Shown: positions 42,102 through 52,661 of the stretch, in pieces
How positions within the stretch are numbered: the stretch's first letter is position 1
Layout: every line of letters starts with the position of its first letter
NCBI GenBank assembly: GCA_016200145.1
Contig: JACQFH010000138.1
Location: 1-62,502 of the forward strand
DNA: 62,502 nucleotides
Source of the DNA: Planctomycetia bacterium
Lineage (GTDB): Bacteria; Planctomycetota; Planctomycetia; Planctomycetales; Planctomycetaceae
Direction: 5' to 3'
The notes under the pieces: model-generated
Told to the model about the DNA's origin: nothing
The model's database searches: none
The model's input: only the letters and a program-made list of their open reading frames with translations
Translations under genes and position numbers: made by a program

Positions 42102-45100
42102 TGACGATTCGACTTCGAGTTGCTGCCGTCAATTGGGCCGGCGTCAAACGACGTCGGCCACGCCCTTCCTTGTCAGTCAGGGCGTGCCACACAAACCGCG
42201 CTGCCGCGCGACGTGAGACGGCCTGTGAGTCGCTTACGGTTTCTCTGTGGCAGGCGCCTGGCCCATGAGTTTGGTGAGTGGTTCTGCGACCGCTTCGGCC
42301 CAGATTTCGTAGCCCTTCGTTGACGGGTGCAGGGCGTCGGTCATGACGTCGCGGGGGATGGCGCCGTCGGCGTCGAGGAATTTGGGGCCGATGTCCAGGT
42401 AATGGACCTTCTGGCCGTCGTGGAGTTTGGCGATTTTCTGGTTGATCTCGGCGACGGTCGTGCGCGCGGGATCGTTGGCGGCGCCGCGGGGGAAGACGCC
42501 CAGGAGCAGGATGTTGGACTCGGGAAAACTTTTTCGGAACTGGCAGAACATTCTTGCCGGCAAACGGGCCACTTTCGTTGCGCCAGAAATCGGTGATCGA
42601 GTCGCCCATCAGGAGCAGCTCGGCCGTCCCTTCTTTCGCCACGGCCAGGTTGGCTTCGTGCTTCTGCCGGAAAAAGGGGGCCAGTCCCGGGACGATCGCC
42701 GTGTTCGGGCGCGGCGCGCGGACTTCGACCAGCGCGGGGAACTCCCGCAGCACGGCCTTCGTCTTCGGATCGGCCGACTCGATGAAGCGTTTCAGCGCCT
42801 GTTCAGCCAGCGCCAGCTCTTCGGCCGTGGGGCGCTTGATCCGCACGGCTTCCGGGACTTCGGCCCCGCCGGGTGTCGTGGGACGGGACACGGCGGGTTC
42901 GGTCGAATCCTTGGTTGCAGTCGCGGCGGCCGCCTTGGGCTGAGCTGCGGCACCTGTCGCGGCTGCGACGTTCGCGACGGCCGGATTGCCAGTCGGCGGC
43001 GGGGCGCGATCCTCGGCGGCGGGTGCCCCCAGAATCTCCGTAAACGTTAGTTTGAGCGCCGCGGCCCAGATCTCGTAGCCGGCTTCCTCGAGGTGCAGGC
43101 CGTCGGTCGAAATGCCGTCGCGCAAGCGCCCCTCGGAATCGGCGAGCTGGCTGTTGATGTTCACGAAGCGCAGCTTGCGGCCATCGGCGAGCGCGGACAG
43201 CTCCTGATTGATCTTCTCGATCGCCGGCTTTAAGGCCATGTTCTGCGTGCGCAGGAAGACGCCGGTGAGCACGATCGTGGCCTCGGGGGCTTTCTGACGG
43301 CAGACATCCAGTATCTCTTTGATCCCGGTGACGACTTCCGCGACCTTCGCTGCGTCTGCCGGCCCTGTGGACGGCAGGTTGTTTGTGCCCGCCTGCACGA
43401 CGATGACTTTCGGTGAGACTCCTTCCAGTTCGCCGTTCTTCAAGCGCCAGAGAATGTTCTGGGTTGTATCGCCGCCCCAGCCGAAGTTCGCCGCGTTCCA
43501 CCCATGAAAATGCTTCTTCCAATGCGCCAGGAGCTGGGGATAGTCGGTCGCTCCCCACCGGCGGGTGATCGAGTCCCCCACGAAGTACACGTCGATCCTG
43601 CCTTGTTTCGTCTTGGCCAGCAGTTGCTGGTGCGCTGTGATCGAATTCGCATCGGTGCGCTGGCCCGGAGCCGCCTTGGGCTGCGGCGCAGTGGTTGCGG
43701 CGACCGCGGGTGTCCGGCCATCCTGCTTGGCGAACTGGATGTCGGCCCAGCGGATGAAGTGCTCGATATTCGGCTCGTCGGTGTGGCCGCCGTCGTGCTG
43801 GCGCCAGGCCAGCTCTCCGTCGAGCAGGTCCGTATTCACGGCGGGCATTTTTTCGGTCTGGTAATCGTCGCTGCGGCCCAGGTCGCGGGCGCCCAGCAGG
43901 CGAAACACCGGCTGGGCCGCGACGGCCGCCATGAAACTCCCCTGGTGATCGAGCCAGTTCGCGTCGCCCTTCTCCGGAACGCCGTGGCTGATGAACGTGA
44001 GGCGCGGCGAACACAGGGCCAGCGTCATGTGCGAATCGACCGGCAAGTCATCGGCGGTGCGCCGGCCAAACGTGGATTCCTCGGCGGAGTACTTCAAATA
44101 GTTGCCCGCCATCCAGTGATAGCCCCCCGACGACGCCAGGTTTTCCAGGCTCTCGCCGAAATTGCGGCGATACAGCTTCGTTCCTCCTGCGCCGGATGAA
44201 GCGATCAGGCCCATGGCGAAGCGTTCGTCGAACGCCATCGCGACCAGCGCCGCCTTGCCGTACCGGGAGACCCCTGCGATGCCGACCCGTTTCGCATTCA
44301 CGCCCGGTTCCGTTGCGAGGTAATCGAGCCCGCGCGAGGCACCCCAGCCCCAAGCCCGCAGCGCGCCCCAATCGTCGGGCTTGCGTGGTTGGCCGTGGTT
44401 CGTCAGGCCGATGATCCCTCGCGTCAGACCGGCCCCGGTGGGTTCGGCGTTGGCATTGGCGTTTCCGCCGAAGGGATTGCGCTGGAAACCTCCCGAGTCG
44501 TCCTGAACCGTGCCCGGGTTGAGCGTCGCGCATCCCCAGCCGGCGGCGATCAGCTTGTCTTCGCGCGACGGCGGCCGCGGACCACCACCGGGCCCACCAC
44601 CAAAGCCGCGCCGGCCGCGACCTCCTCCAAAGGGGTTTGGGTCGAAGGGGGTCCAGCCAAAGGTCATCAGCACGGGGACGGGACCGGTGCTTTTCTTCGG
44701 CAGAGTCAGCGACATCGAGATGTTGACTTTGATCTCGGGACACGCCGAATTGTCGACGACGCCGACGATGTGCTTCTGAATGGCGGGTTTTCCATTGGCT
44801 TCGATCTCGCGCGTCGTGCGGACTTCCCATTTGACCGCGGGAACGTTTTTGGAAACCCGGCCGTACACCTGGCTTTCGAGCAATTCGACGATTTCGGCCC
44901 GCCGGGATTTGCGCCACTGCTCGGCAGACGTGACCCGGTCGCCATTTTGCAGCTTCAGGACATCGGGGAGGACGGGATACGGATTGGCCTGCGCCTCGTC
45001 GTAATTCGGGGGAGTGGTCGAACCTTCGTTCGGGTTGCGCCCGGGACGCAGCTTCGTGATGCCGAGCTGCTGCTGCATGTTCTGGTGATCCTGCTGGGTC

Positions 45101-45219
45101 GTGAAGACGACCGGGGCGGGAGCGGCGTCCTTCGATTCCTGTGCGACGGCCGCGAATGACGAGATCAACAGTCCGAGAAGCAGCCACAGCAACGTCGATC
45201 GGTGTAGGATTCGCGACAT
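41950..45219 (-). CDS. exported CE15-like esterase with two GDSL domains; second domain frameshifted
   Basis: The open frame is 1089 codons with a signal peptide (MSRILHRSTLLWLLLGLLISSFAAVA). Residues about 60-480 resemble glucuronoyl-esterase-type (CE15) hydrolases: nucleophile motif GVSRYGKAAL near 315 and His in HDGGHTDEP. A complete SGNH/GDSL domain follows (VGDSITRRWG near 547, GTNNLPST near 611, DGLHLEEAG near 706). A second GDSL domain starts at about 870 (LLMGDSITDFWRN). Near 42545 the frame shifts, so the last 200 or so codons are nonsense and run antisense through the HNH gene. The correct continuation lies in another frame at 42234-42572. Translation past residue 890 is probably not meaningful. 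Confidence 0.75.
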   Translation of the reverse strand: MSRILHRSTLLWLLLGLLISSFAAVAQESKDAAPAPVVFTTQQDHQNMQQQLGITKLRPGRNPNEGSTTPPNYDEAQANPYPVLPDVLKLQNGDRVTSAEQWRKSRRAEIVELLESQVYGRVSKNVPAVKWEVRTTREIEANGKPAIQKHIVGVVDNSACPEIKVNISMSLTLPKKSTGPVPVLMTFGWTPFDPNPFGGGRGRRGFGGGPGGGPRPPSREDKLIAAGWGCATLNPGTVQDDSGGFQRNPFGGNANANAEPTGAGLTRGIIGLTNHGQPRKPDDWGALRAWGWGASRGLDYLATEPGVNAKRVGIAGVSRYGKAALVAMAFDERFAMGLIASSGAGGTKLYRRNFGESLENLASSGGYHWMAGNYLKYSAEESTFGRRTADDLPVDSHMTLALCSPRLTFISHGVPEKGDANWLDHQGSFMAAVAAQPVFRLLGARDLGRSDDYQTEKMPAVNTDLLDGELAWRQHDGGHTDEPNIEHFIRWADIQFAKQDGRTPAVAATTAPQPKAAPGQRTDANSITAHQQLLAKTKQGRIDVYFVGDSITRRWGATDYPQLLAHWKKHFHGWNAANFGWGGDTTQNILWRLKNGELEGVSPKVIVVQAGTNNLPSTGPADAAKVAEVVTGIKEILDVCRQKAPEATIVLTGVFLRTQNMALKPAIEKINQELSALADGRKLRFVNINSQLADSEGRLRDGISTDGLHLEEAGYEIWAAALKLTFTEILGAPAAEDRAPPPTGNPAVANVAAATGAAAQPKAAAATATKDSTEPAVSRPTTPGGAEVPEAVRIKRPTAEELALAEQALKRFIESADPKTKAVLREFPALVEVRAPRPNTAIVPGLAPFFRQKHEANLAVAKEGTAELLLMGDSITDFWRNESGPFAGKNVLPVPKKFSRVQHPAPGRLPPRRRQRSRAHDRRRDQPENRQTPRRPEGPLPGHRPQIPRRRRRHPPRRHDRRPAPVNEGLRNLGRSGRRTTHQTHGPGACHRETVSDSQAVSRRAAARFVWHALTDKEGRGRRRLTPAQLTAATRSRIVINPGVWPCEPSISPWSSFAEAGLSCGQLASARRVAVHPRQSAHSIDRGAD
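42234..42572 (-). pseudogene. out-of-frame 3' remnant of the second GDSL domain
   Basis: This frame encodes QFRKSFPESNILLLGVFPRG, then DALHPSTKGYEIWAEAV, the C-terminal half of a GDSL domain including the His-containing DALHP motif, and ends at a natural stop (42234). Compared with the intact domain 1, about 70 residues are missing between AGKNV and QFRKSF, including the block that holds the GTNN motif, and the frame changes at the join. A deletion with frameshift broke the domain. Confidence 0.75.
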
Positions 45220-45613
45220 CGTAAAACCTCTCGTGGCCAGGTTGGGGGGAACGCGACCATCTTACCGATGCGGGTTGTGCGACAACAGTTCGCGGGGTCG
45301 CGCGCACCTGGGCAGCAACGTGGTACAGGCTTTCAGCCTGTGGATTCGGGCGAATGGATGACACGCTGGAAGCCTATCCCACGGGGGCGTGGCCGGGCAC
45401 CGGCGTGCAGCAACCCCGGCGACGCGGTTGCATGAGCAGCAGGCCGGTGTCGTGGTCAGAAATTCGTAAGATTTCCGGCAACTTTTCGGAAGTCGACACG
45501 ATAACCGTTGTGTCGGCCGATGGGGCTGCGGTACCGGGCTGGATTCCGCCCCGGGGATTCGCGGCACGATCGACCGGGACGCCCCTGGGCCGGGCGATTT
45601 TCGGAAGTGCCTT
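45220..45613. other. intergenic stretch with one inverted repeat
   Basis: A 394-bp divergent gap. Apart from the inverted repeat at 45320-45382, nothing convincing is present. A plus-strand frame from 45354 overlaps the true gene start in another frame and was rejected. Confidence 0.6.
45320..45382. repeat. 63-bp REP-like inverted repeat
   Basis: The left arm holds an AGGCTTTCAGCC core, itself a hairpin (CAGGCT-TTC-AGCCTG at 45326-45340). The right arm, read on the other strand, is AGGCTTCCAGC with 17 of 22 matching positions. The arms are separated by about 19 bp. Confidence 0.6.
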
Positions 45614-46507
45614 ATGCCCAACAGCTATTCCCCCGTCCCCCTGGGAAGTTCACGTGACAACGCCTGGGAGTGGATCGACCCGGGCACGATGTGCCGCCAG
45701 CTTTCGCCCCTTCCCGGCCCGATCCCGACGCGGGACGAGCTCGAGGAAGTGATCGCGATTGAGCTGGATAACGCAGGTACAACGGCTCCGGCAAAAACGG
45801 CCGCCAAAGCGCCGACGACCAAGGAGCTCAATATCGCCGGCGAATTCCCGTGGGATCCCGCGATCACCGATGCCGAGGAAATCGCCGAGTTTACCGCGGG
45901 GCGGTGGAGCCCGAGCACCGACGATTTCACGACCGTCCCGGGGGGGACGGTGGCCGTCGCCCCCAGCTTCGGCAATCTGCTGGGCGCCATCCTGCAGGAG
46001 GCGGATGGCAGCATTTCGCGCGTCAACCTGTTCACGCACGCCAACAAGTCGATGGTGTCGTTCCACGGCCACATTGAAAAGAAGTCGATCGGCAGCGCCG
46101 ACGTCTTTCTGGACGTCAACTCGCCCGGCGACAACATGACCGCCATGGACACGACGAGCATGACCAATTTGAACCAGCCGGGAGTGACGTTCACCGCCCC
46201 GAAGGCGATCAAGGGCAAGAAGAACTTCACCGTGGCCGACGTGACCAAAAAGTTCGCTGCGGACGCCGTGTTCGTGCTGTATGCCTGCCACTCGGGACAG
46301 GACGCGGCGTTTCTGAAGTCGATCGCGCAGTTCTTTCAAGTGAAGGTAATCGGGTTCAAACCGGTCGTCGCGTATTTTCCGCCGGCGCAGTCGGGAAGCA
46401 AGTTCCAGCGATCGGGCGAAAAAATCGGGCTGGGAGTGGGCGGCTCGCCCGTCACCGACTGGCGCAAGCTGATCACCGACTCGCAGGCGATTACGGCCAG
46501 TCCGTGA
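45614..46507 (+). CDS. hypothetical protein with caspase-like (clan CD) signature
   Basis: This 297-residue protein has no signal peptide. The N-terminal 70 residues are proline/charge-rich. The later part has two motifs placed like a clan CD His/Cys dyad: FTHANKSMVSFHGHI near 140-155 and VFVLYACHSGQDAAFL near 220-235, where ACHSG is typical of caspase- and CHAT-like cysteine peptidases. No full domain was recognised and one strand order seems atypical, so activity is unproven. It is a single-gene unit with a copy of the 51-bp repeat directly after it. Confidence 0.6.
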   Translation: MPNSYSPVPLGSSRDNAWEWIDPGTMCRQLSPLPGPIPTRDELEEVIAIELDNAGTTAPAKTAAKAPTTKELNIAGEFPWDPAITDAEEIAEFTAGRWSPSTDDFTTVPGGTVAVAPSFGNLLGAILQEADGSISRVNLFTHANKSMVSFHGHIEKKSIGSADVFLDVNSPGDNMTAMDTTSMTNLNQPGVTFTAPKAIKGKKNFTVADVTKKFAADAVFVLYACHSGQDAAFLKSIAQFFQVKVIGFKPVVAYFPPAQSGSKFQRSGEKIGLGVGGSPVTDWRKLITDSQAITASP

Positions 46508-46516
46508 ACTACGGCT

Positions 46517-46567
46517 GCACCCGGGGAGACCAATTCTATTCGAATCGGTGCCCGTCCCCGGCTCGCC
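46517..46567. repeat. 51-bp palindromic intergenic repeat, copy 3
   Basis: Matches 9-59 and 554-604 apart from one or two bases of the central box. It lies between the caspase-like gene and the DUF1598 gene. Confidence 0.8.
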
Positions 46568-46673
46568 CTCGATTGCAGGTCCTGCCTGCGATGTTTGCTC
46601 GCCGGAGCTTCTCGTGAGATAATGTCCGGGACACGAGTGGCCCCAGCCCCATTGCCGTCGAGGGAGTGGTCTC

Positions 46674-48116
46674 ATGAGCCTCTTCGATCGCTCGAAATTC
46701 GCAGTGCTGCGTTCGATTTTTGCAGGTGCTGTCGTCATTGCGGCGCTCAGCGTGCCGGGCGGCGAGGCCATGGCGCAGGGCGTCGTCGGCGGGGTCTACA
46801 TCGATCCGGACGGCATGCTGCGGCAGACATCGACGCTGTCGGAACAGGATTTGCGCGAGAGGTTGGCCCGAGAGGGGGGGGCCGTTCCGGCACAGTTCAG
46901 CGCGGCGGCGAGCCCGCTGCGAAAAATATCGCTCCGCCGGCTGGAACAGGCGGTTGCGGCGCTCCACGAATCAGGCCAGCCGGTTCCGGCTGATGTGCGC
47001 TATCTCGCGGGACTCACCGGCATCCGCTGCGTTCTCGTTTTTCCTGAAGCGGAAGACGTGGTGATCGCGGGGCCGGCCGAAGGCTGGCAGCAAATCCCCG
47101 CCGGCGACGTCGTTGGACAGCAGTCGCAGCGGCCGGTGCTGCAACTCGACGACCTGATTGTGGCCCTGCGATACGCGTTCGCCGACCGCGACGAAGACAG
47201 CTTTCTCGGTTGCTCGATCGAACCGACCGAGAAGGGAGTGCAGGCGCACGGTGCCTTCATGCGCGGCATCGGTGAGATGAACGCCTCGCGACTTCCCGAG
47301 GTCCTGCAAGGGCTCGAGCAGGCGGTTGGGCCGCAGGACGTGCATGTCTACGGCGTCAATCCGGCCACGCGATTCGCGTTGCAGATGATCGCCGCCGATT
47401 ACCGTCTCAAGCGAATTGCCCTGGCGCACGAACCTTCACCGTCTGCCAAGCTTCCCAGCTATCTCGATCTCGCCGAAAAGTCGATCGCGGGTTCAAAGCC
47501 GCGACAGCACCGCTGGTGGTTCGTCGGGCATTACGACGCGATCCGGCGGACTGCCGACAACCTGGCTTTTGAGTTCGAAGGCCAGGGCCTGAAAGTTGAC
47601 ACCGCTCCCGTGCACGCCGGCGATCCGCAGCAGCGCGACACATCGAAGCCGGCGAAGTCGGCGAAGCAGTTTGCCGACCTCGCCACAAAACACCTCCCCG
47701 AAATGGCGCGGAAGATTCCGGCGGTGGCCGAGTTGCAGAACCTGGTGAGCCTCGCCGTCGCCGGAACGCTGGTGCGCCGCCAGTCCGTCGACGCCGATCG
47801 CGATGGGGCGGGCGCCGCCGGCCCGGATGCGGTCGCAGCCTCTGGAGCGAGTCGTCGCTGGCGCCCGCGGCATTTTCTGGATGCCGAGCATTGCCCGGTC
47901 GCGACATACATTACCCCCCGGCAAACGCCGTCGCTGGCCAACGCGAGATTTGTGCGGAACCAGATCTGGATGTTCTCGGTCTGTGGCGGAGTGGAGATCG
48001 ACCCCGCGCGGCTGGCAGACAGCGACCGGCTCAAGCCGGCGGCCGGCAACAAGCTGAGCGACGTCCGCCGCCAGGCGGCCCCGCCGGCCGACGCCGATCG
48101 CTGGTGGTGGGACTGA
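46674..48116 (+). CDS. exported DUF1598 protein
   Basis: This 480-residue protein begins with a signal peptide (FAVLRSIFAGAVVIAALSVPGGEAMA). The body matches DUF1598, a planctomycete-restricted family of unknown function, with long conserved stretches such as LAGLTGIRCVLVFPEAEDVV and GCSIEPTEKGVQ. The C-terminus is acidic and Trp-rich (ADRWWWD). No active-site motif is evident. It is a monocistronic unit ahead of a histidine kinase, separated by 241 bp that include a hairpin and a palindrome. Confidence 0.85.
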   Translation: MSLFDRSKFAVLRSIFAGAVVIAALSVPGGEAMAQGVVGGVYIDPDGMLRQTSTLSEQDLRERLAREGGAVPAQFSAAASPLRKISLRRLEQAVAALHESGQPVPADVRYLAGLTGIRCVLVFPEAEDVVIAGPAEGWQQIPAGDVVGQQSQRPVLQLDDLIVALRYAFADRDEDSFLGCSIEPTEKGVQAHGAFMRGIGEMNASRLPEVLQGLEQAVGPQDVHVYGVNPATRFALQMIAADYRLKRIALAHEPSPSAKLPSYLDLAEKSIAGSKPRQHRWWFVGHYDAIRRTADNLAFEFEGQGLKVDTAPVHAGDPQQRDTSKPAKSAKQFADLATKHLPEMARKIPAVAELQNLVSLAVAGTLVRRQSVDADRDGAGAAGPDAVAASGASRRWRPRHFLDAEHCPVATYITPRQTPSLANARFVRNQIWMFSVCGGVEIDPARLADSDRLKPAAGNKLSDVRRQAAPPADADRWWWD

Positions 48117-48186
48117 ACGGAGAATTCGGAATTCGGAATTGAGATTGCCCGGCACGCAAGACCCGGGAAGCGAAATGCAACTGGGT

Positions 48187-48220
48187 GAGCCGGGGACGTA
48201 AGTCCCCGGGTGCGTCCGCG
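48187..48220. repeat. short copy 4 of the palindromic repeat; hairpin
   Basis: CCGGGGAC (48190-48197), GTAA, GTCCCCGG (48202-48209) form a perfect 8-bp stem, followed by GTGCGTCCGC. It equals the complement of the 51-bp repeat with its centre deleted. It lies 75 bp after the DUF1598 stop and may serve as a terminator. Confidence 0.6.
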
Positions 48221-48248
48221 TGGATGCGGGTACGTCGTGAGGGAGATG

Positions 48249-48262
48249 ACTGAGTACTCAGT
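48249..48262. promoter_or_regulatory. perfect 14-bp palindrome upstream of histidine kinase
   Basis: ACTGAGTACTCAGT is fully palindromic. Next to it is a second AGTACT, and -10-like boxes TATGAT (48266-48271) and TATTAT (48284-48289) follow. It is a candidate operator for the kinase gene at 48358. Confidence 0.4.
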
Positions 48263-48357
48263 ACTTATGATCCGCAGAGTCGGTATTATCGGATCGCCTG
48301 GAAGGTGAAATCGTCACGCGGGATGCGGCGGCGCATCCGTCTGCGCACTAACTTTGT

Positions 48358-49827
<1,470 letters not shown>

Positions 49828-49878
49828 GAAAACAGGCGCAGTCGGCGAACCCGCAGATCGAACCGCGCCAGAGGGCCT

Positions 49879-49907
49879 CTCGTTCCCTCGCTCCGCGTGG
49901 GAACGAG
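49879..49907. terminator. bidirectional hairpin between convergent genes
   Basis: CTCGTTCCC (49879-49887), an 11-base loop, then GGGAACGAG (49899-49907): a perfect 9-bp stem between the histidine kinase and aspartokinase stops. No T-run. From memory, similar GTTCCC/GGGAAC hairpins are common intergenic repeats in several phyla. Confidence 0.5.
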
Positions 49908-49924
49908 GTCCCGCCCGGCAGGAC

Positions 49925-51721
49925 CTACTTTGTTTTGAGGCCGAAGGTCGCCATCAGGCACTTGTAGGCGGCCTCGCCGTGAGCGCGGTCGACGACCGTT
50001 GAGATCCGTACTTCGCTGGTGCTGATCATCTTGACGTTGACGCCTGCGTCGGCCAGCGCGCGAAACATTTTTTCTCCGACGCCGGTGTGGGTGCGCAGGC
50101 CGATTCCCAGAACCGAAAGCTTGGCGATGTCGCGCTCGTGGCTCAGCTCGGCGCCGCTCCACTGCGCGGCCGCGGTGCGCGTGGCCTCGATGCTCTTGTC
50201 CAGGGCCTCGCGGGGAACGGTGAACGAGATGTGCGAATGTCCGCTCTGGCTGACGTTCTGTACAATCACGTCGACCATCACGCCGGCGCGCGCGTTGGCC
50301 GCGAACACGGCGGCGGCCACGCCTGGAACGTCCGCCAGCCCGCGCAACGCGACCAGCGACTGGTCGTTGTCGAATTCGACCTGGCTGACGACGATGTCTT
50401 CCATGCTCGCCAGCCGGCTGACGACGTCGCGCGCCCGTTCTTCGCGGGCCTTCTCGGATTCGTCACTTTCGTCGTCGGGTTGCTGCACGCCGAGCGCGGG
50501 CAGAGCCGGCTGCTCGCGGTGCAGGTCGAACCCGGCATGCACCGCCTGCAGCGCCGTCTCGGCCTGAGCGCGGTCGACGAGCACTGAAATCTTGATGTCG
50601 CTGGTGGTGATCATGCCGATGTTGACGCCGGCGCTGGCCAGCGCGGCGAACATCTGGGCCGCCACCCCGGTGTGCGTCTGCATGCCGCTGCCGACGACCG
50701 ACACTTTCGACAGGTTGGTGCCGTGCTGCACAGTCCCGGAGCCCAGCACTTCGACCGCCTGCTGGGCCGCCGTCAGCGTTTCAGCCAGTTCGTCCTGTTC
50801 AACCGTGAACGACACGTTCGCCAGGCCATGCGCGCCGACGTTCTGCACGACCATGTCGATGGGGATCTTGCGCTCGGCCATTTTCGTGAAGATCAGGCTC
50901 ATGACGCCGGGACGATCGGGAATGTCCCACAGGCTGACCCGCGCCTCGGATTTCGCGAGGGCGGCGCCGGTCACCACGTCTTCGTCGTCGCCGTACGGAG
51001 CGATCAGCGTCCCCTCGCCGTCGGAATAGGCGGGGCGGACGAGCACCGGCACGCGATATTTTTTGGCGAATTCGATCGACCGCGAGTGCATGACCCCTGC
51101 CCCCAGGCTGGACAGCTCGAGGATGTCGTCGTACGACACCCGCGGGATCTTGCGGGCCTCGGGGACGAGCCGCGGGTCGGTCGTAAACACCCCTTCGACG
51201 TCGGTATAGATTTCGCACACCGCTGCTTTGAGGACGGCGGCCAGTGCGACGGCGGTCGTATCGCTGCCGCCGCGGCCCAGGGTGGTGATATTGAACTGGT
51301 CGTCGATCCCCTGAAACCCGGCGGCGATGACGATTTTGCCGGCTTCCAGCGCCTGCCGCATGCGTTCGGTTGAGATCGAGCGGATGCGGGCCTTGGTGTG
51401 TGTGGAGTCGGTGACGATCCCGATCTGGGCGCCGGTCATGCTGATGGCCTGCTCGCCAAGTTTCTGCACGGCCATCGCCAGCAAGGCGACCGATTCCTGC
51501 TCGCCGGTCGAGAGCAGCATGTCCATCTCGCGTGCGGGGGGCGTGTCGGTGATCTCGCGGGCCAGTTCGATCAGCTCATCGGTCTTGTGCCCGCGGGCGC
51601 TGACGACGACCACGACCTGGTTTCCGGCCCGCTTGGCTGCGACGGCCCGACCTGCCGCCGCCAGGATTTTTGCCGGCGTGGCCACACTGGTCCCGCCGAA
51701 CTTCTGCACGAGAATCGACAC
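49925..51721 (-). CDS. lysC: aspartate kinase
   Basis: This 598-residue enzyme phosphorylates aspartate, the first step to lysine, threonine, methionine and diaminopimelate. The kinase domain starts with VQKFGGTSVA, then shows LLSTGEQESVALLA and GRGGSDTTAVALAA, the nucleotide- and aspartate-binding segments. After about residue 260, four ACT-type regulatory repeats follow in two pairs, the second beginning near residue 440. That is longer than the usual two-ACT enzyme of 400-470 residues and consistent with planctomycete homologues from memory. Feedback control by lysine and/or threonine is expected but not readable. A weak promoter candidate lies about 155-185 bp upstream. Confidence 0.95.
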   Translation of the reverse strand: MSILVQKFGGTSVATPAKILAAAGRAVAAKRAGNQVVVVVSARGHKTDELIELAREITDTPPAREMDMLLSTGEQESVALLAMAVQKLGEQAISMTGAQIGIVTDSTHTKARIRSISTERMRQALEAGKIVIAAGFQGIDDQFNITTLGRGGSDTTAVALAAVLKAAVCEIYTDVEGVFTTDPRLVPEARKIPRVSYDDILELSSLGAGVMHSRSIEFAKKYRVPVLVRPAYSDGEGTLIAPYGDDEDVVTGAALAKSEARVSLWDIPDRPGVMSLIFTKMAERKIPIDMVVQNVGAHGLANVSFTVEQDELAETLTAAQQAVEVLGSGTVQHGTNLSKVSVVGSGMQTHTGVAAQMFAALASAGVNIGMITTSDIKISVLVDRAQAETALQAVHAGFDLHREQPALPALGVQQPDDESDESEKAREERARDVVSRLASMEDIVVSQVEFDNDQSLVALRGLADVPGVAAAVFAANARAGVMVDVIVQNVSQSGHSHISFTVPREALDKSIEATRTAAAQWSGAELSHERDIAKLSVLGIGLRTHTGVGEKMFRALADAGVNVKMISTSEVRISTVVDRAHGEAAYKCLMATFGLKTK

Positions 51722-51875
51722 GAAAAACGCTGCCTTTCAGAGACGCGTGGGCATCGGTCCATCGGTTCCCGGGAAACAGGCTGGGTGGCCGGGGCTGGAC
51801 CAACGGGAAGCCCCGGCGCGTCGCGAGCTAGCGTGCCGATTCGGCATTCATCGGCGCGTCGTATTGCGAATGGAC

Positions 51876-51905
51876 AACATAACAGCCGTGCCGGCATAAT
51901 GGCAA
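51876..51905 (-). promoter_or_regulatory. weak promoter candidate of the aspartokinase gene
   Basis: Minus-strand TTGCCA (51905-51900), an 18-bp spacer, then TATGTT (51881-51876). Four of six positions match each box. The leader would be about 150 nt; no riboswitch fold was recognised in it. Confidence 0.25.
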
Positions 51906-52005
51906 GAATCGGGTGCCTGCTCAACTGGATGACACCACGCGATCGCTGTCGTTCATTGATTGGATTCGCACCGGAGATCGGCCCTGTCGATAAGCTCAAC
52001 CTGAC

Positions 52006-52503
52006 ATGATTCCCGATTTGCCGACCGAGCCGCATCGTGTCGCCTACAGCGCGTGGATTGCCGCCGTCTTCGGTTGGGACGGAGTTTTGCCGCTGGTTGT
52101 ACTAGCGCTGCCGACGCTGCTGATGGGGGCGTTTCCGGGTAATTTCTGGGTCATGGAGCTTACAACCGTCATACTACCGGTCGCTGCCGTCATTCTTCGC
52201 GGCGCGATAGGCTGGCGTGCCATCGCCAGGAATCACTGCAGCGAATCGTTTCGCCGCGTCCAGCAGAATGCCTTTGTCTTTGCTGTCGGGATGCTGTTTC
52301 TCTTCGACGTAACGACGGTGCTGATGCAAGTCCTGAAGAAAGGCGCGCTTGTGTGGGGGCCAGAGAATTTGACTGCGTTAGTGGTCGGGGCGCCCGTCTA
52401 TCTGACGCTGATGTCGATTGCCATGTATCCGGGGAGAAGCCGCATCGTCGCGGACGCCCGGCCAGCGGCCCACGATCACGACGATGACTCAATGCTCGAT
52501 TGA
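52006..52503 (+). CDS. integral membrane protein of unknown function
   Basis: This 165-residue protein has three to four predicted helices (about 24-46, 50-66, 88-108, 122-142) and a His/Asp-rich C-terminal tail (HDHDDDSMLD). No family is recognised. The start ATG 52006 follows GACATG context without a clear Shine-Dalgarno. The convergent amidotransferase-like gene is separated by a strong hairpin at 52615-52638. Confidence 0.7.
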   Translation: MIPDLPTEPHRVAYSAWIAAVFGWDGVLPLVVLALPTLLMGAFPGNFWVMELTTVILPVAAVILRGAIGWRAIARNHCSESFRRVQQNAFVFAVGMLFLFDVTTVLMQVLKKGALVWGPENLTALVVGAPVYLTLMSIAMYPGRSRIVADARPAAHDHDDDSMLD

Positions 52504-52614
52504 GCTCTGCTTCGCCGCGATCATTCGTGGAGCAGGTTGCTGACCTGCTTGTGAATCATTTCTCGAAAGACAGGGCAGGTCAGCGACTTGCCCCACGAAA
52601 CGGGGGCACAAGCG

Positions 52615-52638
52615 CCCCGGCCGCTTGCGCGGCCGGGG
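52615..52638. terminator. bidirectional hairpin between convergent genes
   Basis: CCCCGGCCGC, loop TTGC, then GCGGCCGGGG: a perfect 10-bp stem in the gap between the genes ending at 52503 and 52662. The stem core is shared with 644-668. Confidence 0.6.
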
Positions 52639-52661
52639 TGCTGCGCAGCCCCCCACGCACG

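Noticed and set aside
41950-42233. C-terminal tail of the esterase frame
   Set aside because: Out-of-frame continuation after a frameshift; it runs antisense through the HNH gene and has Arg/Pro-rich nonsense composition.
51722-52005. lysine riboswitch upstream of aspartokinase
   Set aside because: The leader shows no recognisable conserved core; only a weak promoter-like pair was found.
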